Assembly: GCA_021162125.1 (NCBI GenBank)
Contig: JAGGZG010000021.1
Coordinates: forward strand, 1 to 5,631
DNA: 5,631 nucleotides
Direction of reading: 5' to 3'
Source: Anaerolineae bacterium
Lineage (GTDB): Bacteria; Chloroflexota; Anaerolineae; JACIWR01
A program made the position numbers and the translations under genes. Each line of letters starts with the position of its first letter. Position 1 is the stretch's first letter. Positions 1 to 5,344 of the stretch are shown piece after piece. Under the pieces are notes generated by a model. That model saw only the letters and a list, made by a program, of their open reading frames with translations, had not been told where the DNA came from and did not search any database.

Positions 1-6
1 CCCGTC

Positions 7-80
7 CCCCCCTCAGTCCCCCCCGCTCGCAGGGGGGAAGCCTGTCCTCCCCCCGTGGAACGGGGGGAGCTAGAGGGGGG
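7..80. repeat. Three-stem GC-rich palindromic element
   Basis: Three perfect inverted repeats are nested here. An outer stem pairs CCCCCCTC (7-14) with GAGGGGGG (73-80). Inside it lie a 7-bp stem TCCCCCC (17-23) with GGGGGGA (32-38), and a 10-bp stem CTCCCCCCGT (47-56) with ACGGGGGGAG (60-69) around a GGA loop. The single strand could therefore fold as a three-way junction. No reading frame of note crosses it. The form is that of an interspersed REP- or MITE-like intergenic element, but copy number cannot be judged from one window. It could also act as a transcription stop for a gene beyond the left edge, although no T-tract follows. Confidence 0.6.
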
Positions 81-133
81 CGCGATCCATGCATAGCCAC
101 TTTGTGAAATCTGCAAAAGTACTGAAAAATAAA

Positions 134-152
134 AATCCGTGTGAATCCGTGT
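134..152. repeat. Short tandem direct repeat
   Basis: AATCCGTGT occurs at 134-142 and again at 144-152, giving a 10-nt period in an otherwise A-rich stretch. The rest of 81-218 shows no convincing gene. It also holds a small hairpin, GCGGC (167-171) with GCCGC (177-181), which lies about 37 nt past the stop codon of the leftward gene. That hairpin has no following T-run on the minus strand, so it is at best a weak 3'-end structure. Confidence 0.4.
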
Positions 153-218
153 CCCAAAGATTGGTTGCGGCAGGAGGCCGCGTTATGGATTTCCTGCGCG
201 TTTTACGATGGAAGGAGG

Positions 219-1184
219 TTACCACCAGGGGAGGAAAGAAGTCTGGTTGGAGGCGGATTGCCCGCCGAGGGTGGCGAGGACGTCAATGACGACCGCGTAC
301 CCGGGCAGTGGGTTGCCCACGTTGAAGGTGTAGGAGGTGTAGCCGGTACTGTCCGTAGGAGGCATGTCGAAGCGCCGGTCGCCGTCGCTGTAGTGGGCCA
401 CGAAACTTACCTGCACTCCTTGTACTCCCTTACCCCACTGATCAGTCACGTACACGTACAGCGTCTGGGTACCGCCCCGGCCAGTGATGGCGTACTTCAA
501 GGAGGCGCTAACGCTGATGGTGGCCGCCGTTGCCCTGGTGGCCGATGGGGCAGGGCCCAGGCTCGATGCCGAAGGCTTCAGCCGTTCCGAATCCACGTAC
601 TTCTCGGCGTATATCTCGCCCAGGAAACCTAACTGTACCCGCCGGTCGCGTGGATTTTCTGGGTGCCACTCCATCTTGCCCCGCTGGAAGTACTGGACGA
701 TACGCCCGTTCTCAATGAGGAACTCGGTGATGGGGTAGCCGAAGATGTCCAATCCACCGTGGGTGTCGTAGTAAGCTAGAAATGCGTAGGATAGAGTATG
801 ACCAGTCTCCGGATAGTATCGGCGTTGGGGATGATTGGCCGGCGGAATTTGAGAGGCAGGGATAGGAGGAGCGCGATACCCCAGCAAATCACCCAACAGC
901 CCCAGTTGTACTTTGTAAGGCTCAGGGTTTTCTGGGTGCCACTCCATCCGTACCCGCTGGAAATACTGAACTAGTCGCCCGTTTTCCTCGAATTGGTCAG
1001 TAATGGGGTAGCCAAAGATCTCCAGCCCACCGCGGGTATCGAAAAACGTGAGGAAAACACCGCTCACGGAGTGCCCCGTTTCCGGGAAATAGCGGCTTGG
1101 GGTCTGCGCCATAGCGTACACAGTGGAGGTCAGCGTCCAGCCTACAATCAGGCCGATAGTGATGGCTTGCTTCACCCATTTCAT
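219..1184 (-). CDS. Secreted protein with twin 69-residue repeats and Ig-like C-terminal domain
   Basis: The protein has 321 residues and no enzymatic motif. Residues 1-26 form a signal peptide: K2 and K5, a hydrophobic core at 7-22, and a probable cleavage after A24-M-A26. Two ungapped repeats follow, at 31-99 and 122-190, with 46 of 69 positions identical. Each carries Y-[FY]-P-E-T-G-H, a G-G-L-[ED]-I-F-G-Y-P-I-T core, an N-G-R-x-V-Q-Y-F-Q-R strand and M-E-W-H-P-E-N-P. A proline-rich linker (105-119) separates them. After a Ser/Ala/Pro/Thr linker (204-220), residues 221-321 look like a bacterial Ig-like (Big_1/invasin-type) beta-sandwich, with V-T-D-Q-W-G-K-G-V near 246 and T-D-S-T-G-Y near 277. 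I know the repeat from extracellular proteins of Chloroflexota, often beside peptidase or Ig domains, with no assigned role; a cell-surface binding or adhesion role is inference. The ATG at 1184 fits the signal peptide. A weak AAGGGG lies 11 nt upstream. The gene diverges from the neighbouring operon. Confidence 0.9.
   Translation of the reverse strand: MKWVKQAITIGLIVGWTLTSTVYAMAQTPSRYFPETGHSVSGVFLTFFDTRGGLEIFGYPITDQFEENGRLVQYFQRVRMEWHPENPEPYKVQLGLLGDLLGYRAPPIPASQIPPANHPQRRYYPETGHTLSYAFLAYYDTHGGLDIFGYPITEFLIENGRIVQYFQRGKMEWHPENPRDRRVQLGFLGEIYAEKYVDSERLKPSASSLGPAPSATRATAATISVSASLKYAITGRGGTQTLYVYVTDQWGKGVQGVQVSFVAHYSDGDRRFDMPPTDSTGYTSYTFNVGNPLPGYAVVIDVLATLGGQSASNQTSFLPWW
615..1094 (-). repeat. 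Two-copy coding repeat within the secreted protein
   Basis: The two 207-nt coding units occupy 888-1094 (first in the protein) and 615-821 (second). They are separated by 66 nt encoding a Pro-rich linker. The protein copies align without gaps at about two-thirds identity. Most differences are conservative aromatic or acidic swaps such as F/Y and D/E. This suggests an old internal duplication under purifying selection. Confidence 0.85.
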
Positions 1185-1246
1185 AACGACGATTGCCCCT
1201 TCTTGCCAGACGTCTCTGGTTTGCAGCCCCCCCAGAAGCTGTTTAC

Positions 1247-1275
1247 ATTATACTACACTTTGCAGCATCGTGCAA
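1247..1275 (-). promoter_or_regulatory. Probable promoter of the secreted-protein gene, with overlapping inverted repeat
   Basis: On the minus strand there is a perfect -10 box TATAAT (plus 1247-1252). A weak -35 TTGCAC (plus 1270-1275) lies 17 nt upstream. An inverted repeat, TTGCA (1260-1264) and TGCAA (1271-1275), sits across the -35 box and the upstream part of the spacer, so it could be a regulator site. A second inverted repeat, CCAGA/TCTGG (1206-1219), lies in the leader just upstream of the weak Shine-Dalgarno sequence. The -10 is convincing; the -35 and the operator role are inferred. Confidence 0.55.
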
Positions 1276-1361
1276 TATGAACAGAGCCTCATACACAGGA
1301 TGCAGGCGTAAAGATCGCGTAAAAGGTCTCCAGATTGTGGAATTAAAAAGTAAAACGACAC

Positions 1362-1390
1362 TTGACAAAAATCGATATGTATGTTATTAT
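1362..1390 (+). promoter_or_regulatory. Strong sigma-70-type promoter of the DUF2089 operon
   Basis: A perfect -35 TTGACA (1362-1367) is followed after 17 nt by TATTAT (1385-1390), which matches the -10 consensus at five of six positions. An extended -10 TG sits at 1382-1383. A perfect TATAAT at 1388-1393 overlaps it but has a 20-nt spacer, so it is the less likely partner. Transcription would begin near 1397, giving a leader of roughly 45 nt before the start codon at 1443. The AT-rich surroundings contrast with the GC-rich genes on both sides. Confidence 0.8.
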
Positions 1391-1429
1391 AATCTCGCTT
1401 TTTATGTGTAAAACGCAATAAATTGAAAT

Positions 1430-1435
1430 GAGGTG
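1430..1435 (+). promoter_or_regulatory. Ribosome binding site that decides the DUF2089 start
   Basis: GAGGTG lies 7 nt before the ATG at 1443. The in-frame ATG at 1428 overlaps this site and has no Shine-Dalgarno sequence of its own, so 1443 is preferred. That also gives the short N-terminus before CPVCGG that is usual for the family. Confidence 0.7.
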
Positions 1436-1442
1436 TTTAATA

Positions 1443-1817
1443 ATGTATCCACTTCTCAGTAAGTGCCCGGTCTGTGGAGGAGAGCTGGCGGTTACCCGGC
1501 TGCATTGCCGTGACTGCGATACCACGCTGGAGGGACACTTCTCCCCAAACCGATTCTCCCGGCTGACGGCTGAGCAACTCGACTTCGTGGAAACGTTCAT
1601 TCGTTGTGAGGGTAAGCTTGTTCGCGTTAAAGAGGAAATAGGTGTCTCTTACCCCACCGTCCGCGCCCGGTTGAGGGAGGTCATCCGCGCTCTGGGTTAC
1701 GAGGTCGAAGCCGAGGCCGGAGTCACGCCAGAACAGCGCCAGGCAATCTTGGCTGATTTGGCGGAAGGGAAGATCTCTTCTGAGGAAGCAATTGAACTAC
1801 TGCAAGGATTGGCCTGA
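1443..1817 (+). CDS. DUF2089 family zinc-ribbon/HTH protein with C-terminal SHOCT-like motif
   Basis: The protein has 124 residues. A zinc ribbon opens it: C8-P-V-C11-G-G and C22-R-D-C25, four cysteines placed to bind one zinc ion. Residues about 36-85 form the DUF2089 core, with F-S-R-L-T-A-E-Q-L-D-F-V-E and then E-G-K-L-V-R-V-K-E-E-I-G-V-S-Y-P-T-V-R, which reads as a helix-turn-helix (recognition helix about 69-84). Residues 94-123 are a two-helix motif, ILADLAEGKISSEEAIELL, that recurs in the next two genes. DUF2089 proteins are uncharacterised; zinc ribbon plus HTH makes DNA binding likely, and autoregulation of this operon is inference. The protein has no signal peptide or membrane segment, so it should be cytoplasmic. 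It is first in the operon, and 30 nt separate it from the next start codon. Family assignment is secure; function is not. Confidence 0.9.
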   Translation: MYPLLSKCPVCGGELAVTRLHCRDCDTTLEGHFSPNRFSRLTAEQLDFVETFIRCEGKLVRVKEEIGVSYPTVRARLREVIRALGYEVEAEAGVTPEQRQAILADLAEGKISSEEAIELLQGLA

Positions 1818-1835
1818 GGTCCTGTAAGCCTATAT

Positions 1836-1840
1836 GGAGG
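1836..1840 (+). promoter_or_regulatory. Ribosome binding site that decides the second operon start
   Basis: GGAGG ends 7 nt before the ATG at 1848 but only 1 nt before the in-frame ATG at 1842. The later start is therefore favoured, giving an N-terminus of MVISAERAKIL. Confidence 0.75.
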
Positions 1841-1847
1841 TATGCTG

Positions 1848-2219
1848 ATGGTTATCTCTGCGGAGAGGGCGAAAATCTTGGAGATGGTCGAGAGGGGCCA
1901 GGTCTCAGCCGAGGAGGGAGCGCGTCTGCTCGGCGCATTGGAGCGGGAAGGCGAAACGCGAGTCAATGCGTCTGAGCAGTCTGCCCGCTGGCTGCACATC
2001 CGCGTGTCGGACCTGGACACAGGGCGACCTAAAGTCAACGTCAACGTGCCGTTCGAATTGGTCAAAGTGGGATTGCAGATCGGGTCACGGTTCGCGCCGG
2101 ATATAGGAGATCTCGACATGGACGAATTTGTGGCTGAGCTGCAATCAGGTGTACCTGGCAGTCTGATCGAGGTCGAGGACGAAGAGGGCGGCGAACAGGT
2201 GGAGATATACCTCGACTGA
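1848..2219 (+). CDS. Small SHOCT-like domain protein
   Basis: The protein has 123 residues, is acidic, and has no signal peptide or membrane helix. Residues 4-33 are the SHOCT-like two-helix motif (AERAKILEMVERGQVSAEEG, then ARLLGALE), close to the motif in the flanking genes. After a short linker, residues 44-122 form a second conserved block. It starts RWLHIRVSDLDTGRPKVNV and continues VPFELVKVGLQIGSRFAP, D-L-D-M-D-E-F, then I-E-V-E-D-E-E and V-E-I-Y. I recognise this two-part architecture from short 'SHOCT-like' proteins encoded beside DUF4097 and DUF2089 genes in Firmicutes and Chloroflexota; their biochemistry is unknown. The acidic tail could face the basic helix of the DUF4097 protein downstream, which is speculation. 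The next start codon lies 31 nt on, consistent with cotranscription. Confidence 0.88.
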   Translation: MVISAERAKILEMVERGQVSAEEGARLLGALEREGETRVNASEQSARWLHIRVSDLDTGRPKVNVNVPFELVKVGLQIGSRFAPDIGDLDMDEFVAELQSGVPGSLIEVEDEEGGEQVEIYLD

Positions 2220-2239
2220 GATAACTGAGATACTGGAGC

Positions 2240-2244
2240 GGAGG
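2240..2244 (+). promoter_or_regulatory. Ribosome binding site that decides the DUF4097 start
   Basis: GGAGG is followed after 6 nt by ATG at 2251. The adjacent in-frame GTG at 2248 is only 3 nt from this site, so ATG 2251 is preferred. A second GGAGG overlaps at 2243-2247 and is too close to either start to decide between them. Confidence 0.65.
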
Positions 2245-2250
2245 AGGGTG

Positions 2251-3387
2251 ATGGGTACGCGGAAAGTGGCGGTTTCGGCGCAGGTGCGGGTGCATATTGA
2301 TGGTTGCCAGGGTGATCTCGTGTTGCGTGGATGGGATGCACCTGAGCTCGAAATTCGGAGCGGCGAGGACCTGGCCGAGGATGTCATCCAGTGGGCGGAT
2401 GGCGAGGTCCACCTGCCGGAGTTGCCGGAGTGCCGGCTGTTTGTCCCTCGACAGGCGGCAGTGGTCATCGAGCGCGTGGCCGGCGATCTGAGAGCAGATG
2501 GCCTGAGCGGTAGCCTGGAAATCAACAACGCTGGCGGCGATCTGCGTGCCCGGCGGATTGACGGGACGCTGCGCGCCGATGAAGTGCGGGGGGACGTGCG
2601 CGTGCGAGACCTGGCCGGGGTTCTGGAGCTGGGACACGTTGGAGGGGACGCGGTCATGGTCAATCTGCGGGGCGGGGTTGAGGTGCGTCAGGTTGATGGC
2701 GAGGCCGTGTTAAAAACCGCATTGGTTTCAGGTGCGTGTTACAACGTCCGCGCGCGCGGCAACGTTGTGCTAAAACTGCCCCTGCAGACGAACGCACGCC
2801 TCGTTTTAGAAGCCCCTGACGGCGAAATCCACCTGGCTATACCCCTGGAGGTTGAGGAGGAGGCTGGGCGATTGGTGGGCACGCTCGGCGGCGTAGATGA
2901 ACGGGCCGAGGTCTTTTTGCATACCGCCGACGGCAGCATCGCGCTCAAGCCGCTCACTACATACGAGGATGGGACCGCCGATCGAGCCGGTTCTATCTTC
3001 GATGCGGAGGCCATCGCTGAGATGGTGCGGGCCCAGGTGGCAGCCGGGCTGGGGACACTCGATGTGGGCATAGATGAGCTCGTGCGCCGTGAGACGGAGC
3101 GAGCATTGCAGCAGGCGAAGCGGGCACAGGCCAAAGCGGAGCGGGCAGCGGAGCGGGCGCAGGCCAAAGTTAAACGGGCAGCGGAGCGAGCGCAGCGCCG
3201 CGTGGAACGTCAGGCGGAGAAGGCTGACAAGCGATGGTGTGGAGCGCGGCGCAAGCGGTGGACAGCTTCCCGCCAGACCTCCGAGCCGGTGACCGAGGAG
3301 GAGCGCGTAGCCATCCTCAGGATGCTGGCGGAGGGCAAGATCACCGCTGAGGAGGCCAACAAGTTGCTGGAGGCCCTCGAAGGCTGA
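2251..3387 (+). CDS. DUF4097 beta-repeat protein with hendecad helix and C-terminal SHOCT-like motif
   Basis: The protein has 378 residues in three parts. Residues about 5-235 are a DUF4097-type beta-solenoid: short strands ending in G-[DST]-L or G-D-[VA] steps, clearest at 78-152 (G-D-L-R-A, G-S-L-E-I, G-D-L-R-A, G-T-L-R-A, G-D-V-R-V, G-V-L-E-L, G-D-A-V). Residues 249-336 are predicted helical and very rich in Ala, Arg, Glu, Gln and Lys, with an 11-residue period (AQAKAERAAER, AQAKVKRAAER, AQRRVERQAEK) and a basic patch R-W-C-G-A-R-R-K-R-W. Residues 346-378 are a SHOCT-like motif (EEERVAILRMLAEGKITAEE, then NKLLEALEG). There is no signal peptide or TM helix, so it appears cytoplasmic or peripherally membrane bound. 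The family includes YvlB of Bacillus and LiaX of Enterococcus, which are linked to envelope stress and antimicrobial-peptide response; those place the SHOCT-like motif at the N-terminus, whereas here it is C-terminal. It is last in the operon and is followed by a possible terminator. Confidence 0.88.
   Translation: MGTRKVAVSAQVRVHIDGCQGDLVLRGWDAPELEIRSGEDLAEDVIQWADGEVHLPELPECRLFVPRQAAVVIERVAGDLRADGLSGSLEINNAGGDLRARRIDGTLRADEVRGDVRVRDLAGVLELGHVGGDAVMVNLRGGVEVRQVDGEAVLKTALVSGACYNVRARGNVVLKLPLQTNARLVLEAPDGEIHLAIPLEVEEEAGRLVGTLGGVDERAEVFLHTADGSIALKPLTTYEDGTADRAGSIFDAEAIAEMVRAQVAAGLGTLDVGIDELVRRETERALQQAKRAQAKAERAAERAQAKVKRAAERAQRRVERQAEKADKRWCGARRKRWTASRQTSEPVTEEERVAILRMLAEGKITAEEANKLLEALEG
3124..3222 (+). 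repeat. 33-bp tandem repeat encoding helical hendecads
   Basis: Three consecutive 33-nt units (3124-3156, 3157-3189, 3190-3222) each encode an 11-residue helical repeat. The first two match at 27 of 33 bases, which points to fairly recent tandem duplication. The third is diverged but keeps the pattern A-Q-x-x-x-x-R-x-A-E-[RK]. Confidence 0.75.
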
Positions 3388-3396
3388 CGTTGGACG

Positions 3397-3442
3397 GTCG
3401 GCCAGCGTGCTTTGCGGGGTGATAGGGCTGGTCGGCTTCTTT
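3397..3442 (+). terminator. Possible intrinsic terminator after the DUF4097 gene
   Basis: A 10-bp stem pairs 3397-3406 (GTCGGCCAGC) with 3427-3436 (GCTGGTCGGC), including two G-U pairs. It begins 10 nt after the stop codon. It is followed directly by TTCTTT (3437-3442). The 20-nt loop is long and the T-tract is imperfect, so it may be weak. Its place between the operon and the MFS gene fits an operon end. The rest of the 186-nt gap shows no clear promoter. Confidence 0.4.
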
Positions 3443-3573
3443 GTGCCGGCGGTTGTGAATATCGAACAGAACTATGACGGGCACGCCGTTGCCGGGCGAG
3501 AGGCACTGCTGGCAGCCCGGGTGCACGTTGCTGAATGATGGCTTGAATCCCAGGGTATCAGGAGAATTGACAC

Positions 3574-4830
3574 ATGTTTCTCCACGAGCAACGCAAGCGC
3601 ATTCGCGGAATCTATGACGAGTACCCCCGCCAATTCTGGACACTGGTCCTGGGCACGTTCATTGACCGGCTTGGAGGGGCGCTTATGTTCCCCTTCTTCA
3701 CGCTCTACATCACGAGAAAGTTCAACGTGGGCATGACGGACGTCGGTGTGCTCTTCGGCCTTTTCTCGGTGGCGAGCATCGTGGGCAGCACGTTCGGCGG
3801 TGCCCTGGCAGACCGCCTGGGACGGAAGGGGATGTTGATCTTTGGGTTGATCGCCAGCGCATTGACCAGCCTGCTGATGGGCGTGGTGAACTCAATGGGG
3901 ATTTTCTTCGTCAGCGCGCTGTTCGTGGGATTGTTCGCTAATGTTGGTGGCCCGGCGCAGCAGGCGATGGTTGCCGACCTGCTGCCGGAGGAGAAGCGGG
4001 CCCAGGGATTTGGCATCTTGCGCATAGTGGTCAACCTGGCCATCACCATCGGTCCGGCGATCGGGGGGCTGCTGGCCACCAAGTCCTACCTGCTCCTTTT
4101 CATCTGCGACGCGGTGACCAGCCTGATCACCGCCGGCATCGTGTTCCTGGCGATACGGGAGACCAAACCCGCACTCCCCGAGGGCAAGCATGAGCAGACA
4201 ATGGCCCAAACGTTCGGCGGCTACCGGGTCGCCTTGAGGGATGCTACCTTCGTCCTGTTTATCGGGGCCTGCATTCTGATGACGCTCGTCTACATGCAGA
4301 TGAACACCACGCTGTCCGTTTATCTGCGGGACGTCCACGGCATCTCCGAACAGGGCTTTGGATATATCCTGAGCCTCAATGCGGCGATGGTCGTCCTGTT
4401 CCAGTTTGCCATCACGCGCCGAATCAGAAAGTATCGCCCGTTGGCGATGATGGCCGTGGGCACGCTGCTGTACGCCGTTGGGTTCGGGATGTACGGTTTC
4501 GCCTCGGCCTACGTCTTGTTCCTGGTGGCGATGGTCATCATCACCATCGGCGAGATGATCGTCGCGCCGATCTCCCAGGCGTTGGTGGCCCAGTTGGCAC
4601 CCGAGGACATGCGGGGGCGGTACATGGCGATCTTTGGATTCAGTTGGGTGATCCCCTCAACCATAGGGCCTCTCCTGGCCGGGCTGATCATGGACAACAC
4701 CGACCCTCGCTGGGTCTGGTACGCTGCCGGGCTGGTGGGCCTGATCGCAGCAGTGTGGTTCGTTCTATTGCAACGCCGGGTACAACATCGGGCCGGACGA
4801 TCCGCCGAGGGATCTGTTTCAGCGGTTTAG
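3574..4830 (+). CDS. Major facilitator superfamily (DHA1-like) exporter
   Basis: The protein has 418 residues, a normal length for a 12-TM MFS permease. Hydrophobic segments lie near 21-41, 54-76, 87-105, 110-128, 147-168, 172-193, 224-245, 262-280, 288-307, 311-335, 351-371 and 380-400. The hallmark motif A lies between TM2 and TM3: G-G-A-L-A-D80-R81-L-G-R84-K85. A charged central loop (about 196-222) divides the two halves. The pattern D30-R-L-G-G-A-L-M-F-P-F-F-T-L-Y and the C-terminal P-E-D-M-R-G-R-Y-M-A-I-F-G-F resemble DHA1 drug/proton antiporters such as the MdtH group. Efflux of a small molecule coupled to protons is likely; the substrate cannot be read from sequence. The start at 3574 has AGGAG 9 nt upstream. 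The 186-nt gap and the possible terminator suggest a unit separate from the DUF4097 operon. A shared envelope-stress role is only a guess. Confidence 0.93.
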   Translation: MFLHEQRKRIRGIYDEYPRQFWTLVLGTFIDRLGGALMFPFFTLYITRKFNVGMTDVGVLFGLFSVASIVGSTFGGALADRLGRKGMLIFGLIASALTSLLMGVVNSMGIFFVSALFVGLFANVGGPAQQAMVADLLPEEKRAQGFGILRIVVNLAITIGPAIGGLLATKSYLLLFICDAVTSLITAGIVFLAIRETKPALPEGKHEQTMAQTFGGYRVALRDATFVLFIGACILMTLVYMQMNTTLSVYLRDVHGISEQGFGYILSLNAAMVVLFQFAITRRIRKYRPLAMMAVGTLLYAVGFGMYGFASAYVLFLVAMVIITIGEMIVAPISQALVAQLAPEDMRGRYMAIFGFSWVIPSTIGPLLAGLIMDNTDPRWVWYAAGLVGLIAAVWFVLLQRRVQHRAGRSAEGSVSAV

Positions 4831-4872
4831 GCTCTCGTTTGCCTTGGGGGATTCGCCTTCCCGCCCAGTCTG

Positions 4873-4881
4873 TGGTAAAAT
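4873..4881 (+). promoter_or_regulatory. Possible extended -10 promoter of the nucleotidyltransferase gene
   Basis: TGGTAAAAT combines an extended -10 TG (4873-4874) with TAAAAT (4876-4881), five of six positions from consensus. No recognisable -35 is present at the usual spacing. It would give a leader of about 85 nt before the start codon at 4973. No clear terminator for the MFS gene precedes it. Confidence 0.4.
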
Positions 4882-4960
4882 TACTCGGCGCTGTGTTCGA
4901 TCACACACATCGGCGAAAACCCAAGTTGAGTTTGGCGAACTGACCCACTTGATAATGAGT

Positions 4961-4965
4961 AGGAG
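4961..4965 (+). promoter_or_regulatory. Ribosome binding site that decides the nucleotidyltransferase start
   Basis: AGGAG lies 7 nt before ATG 4973. Earlier in-frame starts (TTG 4844 and ATG 4955) lack such a site, and the N-terminal extension they would add does not resemble the family. Confidence 0.75.
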
Positions 4966-4972
4966 ATCAAGT

Positions 4973-5344
4973 ATGACGATTTCGTTGCTACGGCGGGAGG
5001 AGAGTGTTCATGCCCGGACACGTCGCGCTCTCTTGGAACGCGAATTGAACCGCTGGCTGCCTCTCCTGATCGCACACGAGCAGCCCGATAAGATCATACT
5101 GTTCGGCTCGTATTGCACCGGTCAGGTCGGCGAATGGTCTGACCTGGATCTGGTTATCATCAAGGAAACAAAAGCCCCTTTCCTGGATCGCACACGCCGG
5201 ATATTAGAGCTTCTGAAGCCCCAGGTAGGGGTAGATGTGTTGGTATATACGCCGGAAGAGTTTGAGCAGTTGAGCCAGGAGCGCGCATTTGTGCGTCAGG
5301 AAATTGTAGCCAAAGGCAGGGTGATTTATGAACGGAGCGGTTGA
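4973..5344 (+). CDS. Minimal nucleotidyltransferase (MNT, MntA-like antitoxin)
   Basis: The protein has 123 residues, typical for the stand-alone MNT fold of the DNA polymerase beta superfamily. The catalytic signature GSX10DXD is complete: G45-S46, then D57-L-D59, following I-I-L-F. A third acidic residue, D88, lies in V-D-V-L-V-Y, the strand that normally completes the metal-binding triad. A basic helix at about 15-32 precedes the core. In characterised MntA/HepT pairs the MNT protein neutralises the HEPN ribonuclease by transferring AMP to a tyrosine next to its RX4-6H motif. The same role is likely here from the motif and the position: the HEPN frame starts at 5328, overlapping the last 17 nt of this gene, as in translationally coupled pairs. 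This gene appears intact, while its partner does not. Other roles of MNT proteins outside toxin-antitoxin pairs cannot be excluded. Confidence 0.88.
   Translation: MTISLLRREESVHARTRRALLERELNRWLPLLIAHEQPDKIILFGSYCTGQVGEWSDLDLVIIKETKAPFLDRTRRILELLKPQVGVDVLVYTPEEFEQLSQERAFVRQEIVAKGRVIYERSG

Noticed and set aside
141..632. Plus-strand open frame of 163 codons over the 3' part of the secreted-protein gene
   Set aside because: It is antisense to a gene with clear signal peptide, repeats and Ig-like domain. Its translation is rich in Gly, Val and Arg with no recognisable domain.
1697..2663. Long minus-strand open frames (1697-2341, 2062-2637, 2145-2663)
   Set aside because: They run antisense to the SHOCT-like and DUF4097 genes. 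Their translations are low-complexity Ser/Pro/Arg sequences typical of shadows of GC-rich genes.
2739..3167. Minus-strand frame of 142 codons over the DUF4097 gene
   Set aside because: Ser/Ala/Arg-rich shadow of the repeat-bearing coding strand, with no ribosome binding site or domain.
3419..3538. Small frame (GTG start, 39 codons) with a hydrophobic N-terminus in the gap before the MFS gene
   Set aside because: It has no Shine-Dalgarno sequence, overlaps the 3' arm of the possible terminator and has no recognisable similarity. It could be a gene remnant, but the evidence is too thin.
3892..4338. Minus-strand frames over the MFS gene (3705-4082, 3892-4338, 4509-4700)
   Set aside because: They are antisense to a complete 12-TM permease with motif A and show no domain of their own.
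4844..4972. Upstream extension of the nucleotidyltransferase from TTG 4844 or ATG 4955
   Set aside because: The extension does not look like MNT sequence, contains the putative promoter, and lacks a ribosome binding site. ATG 4973 has AGGAG at ideal spacing.
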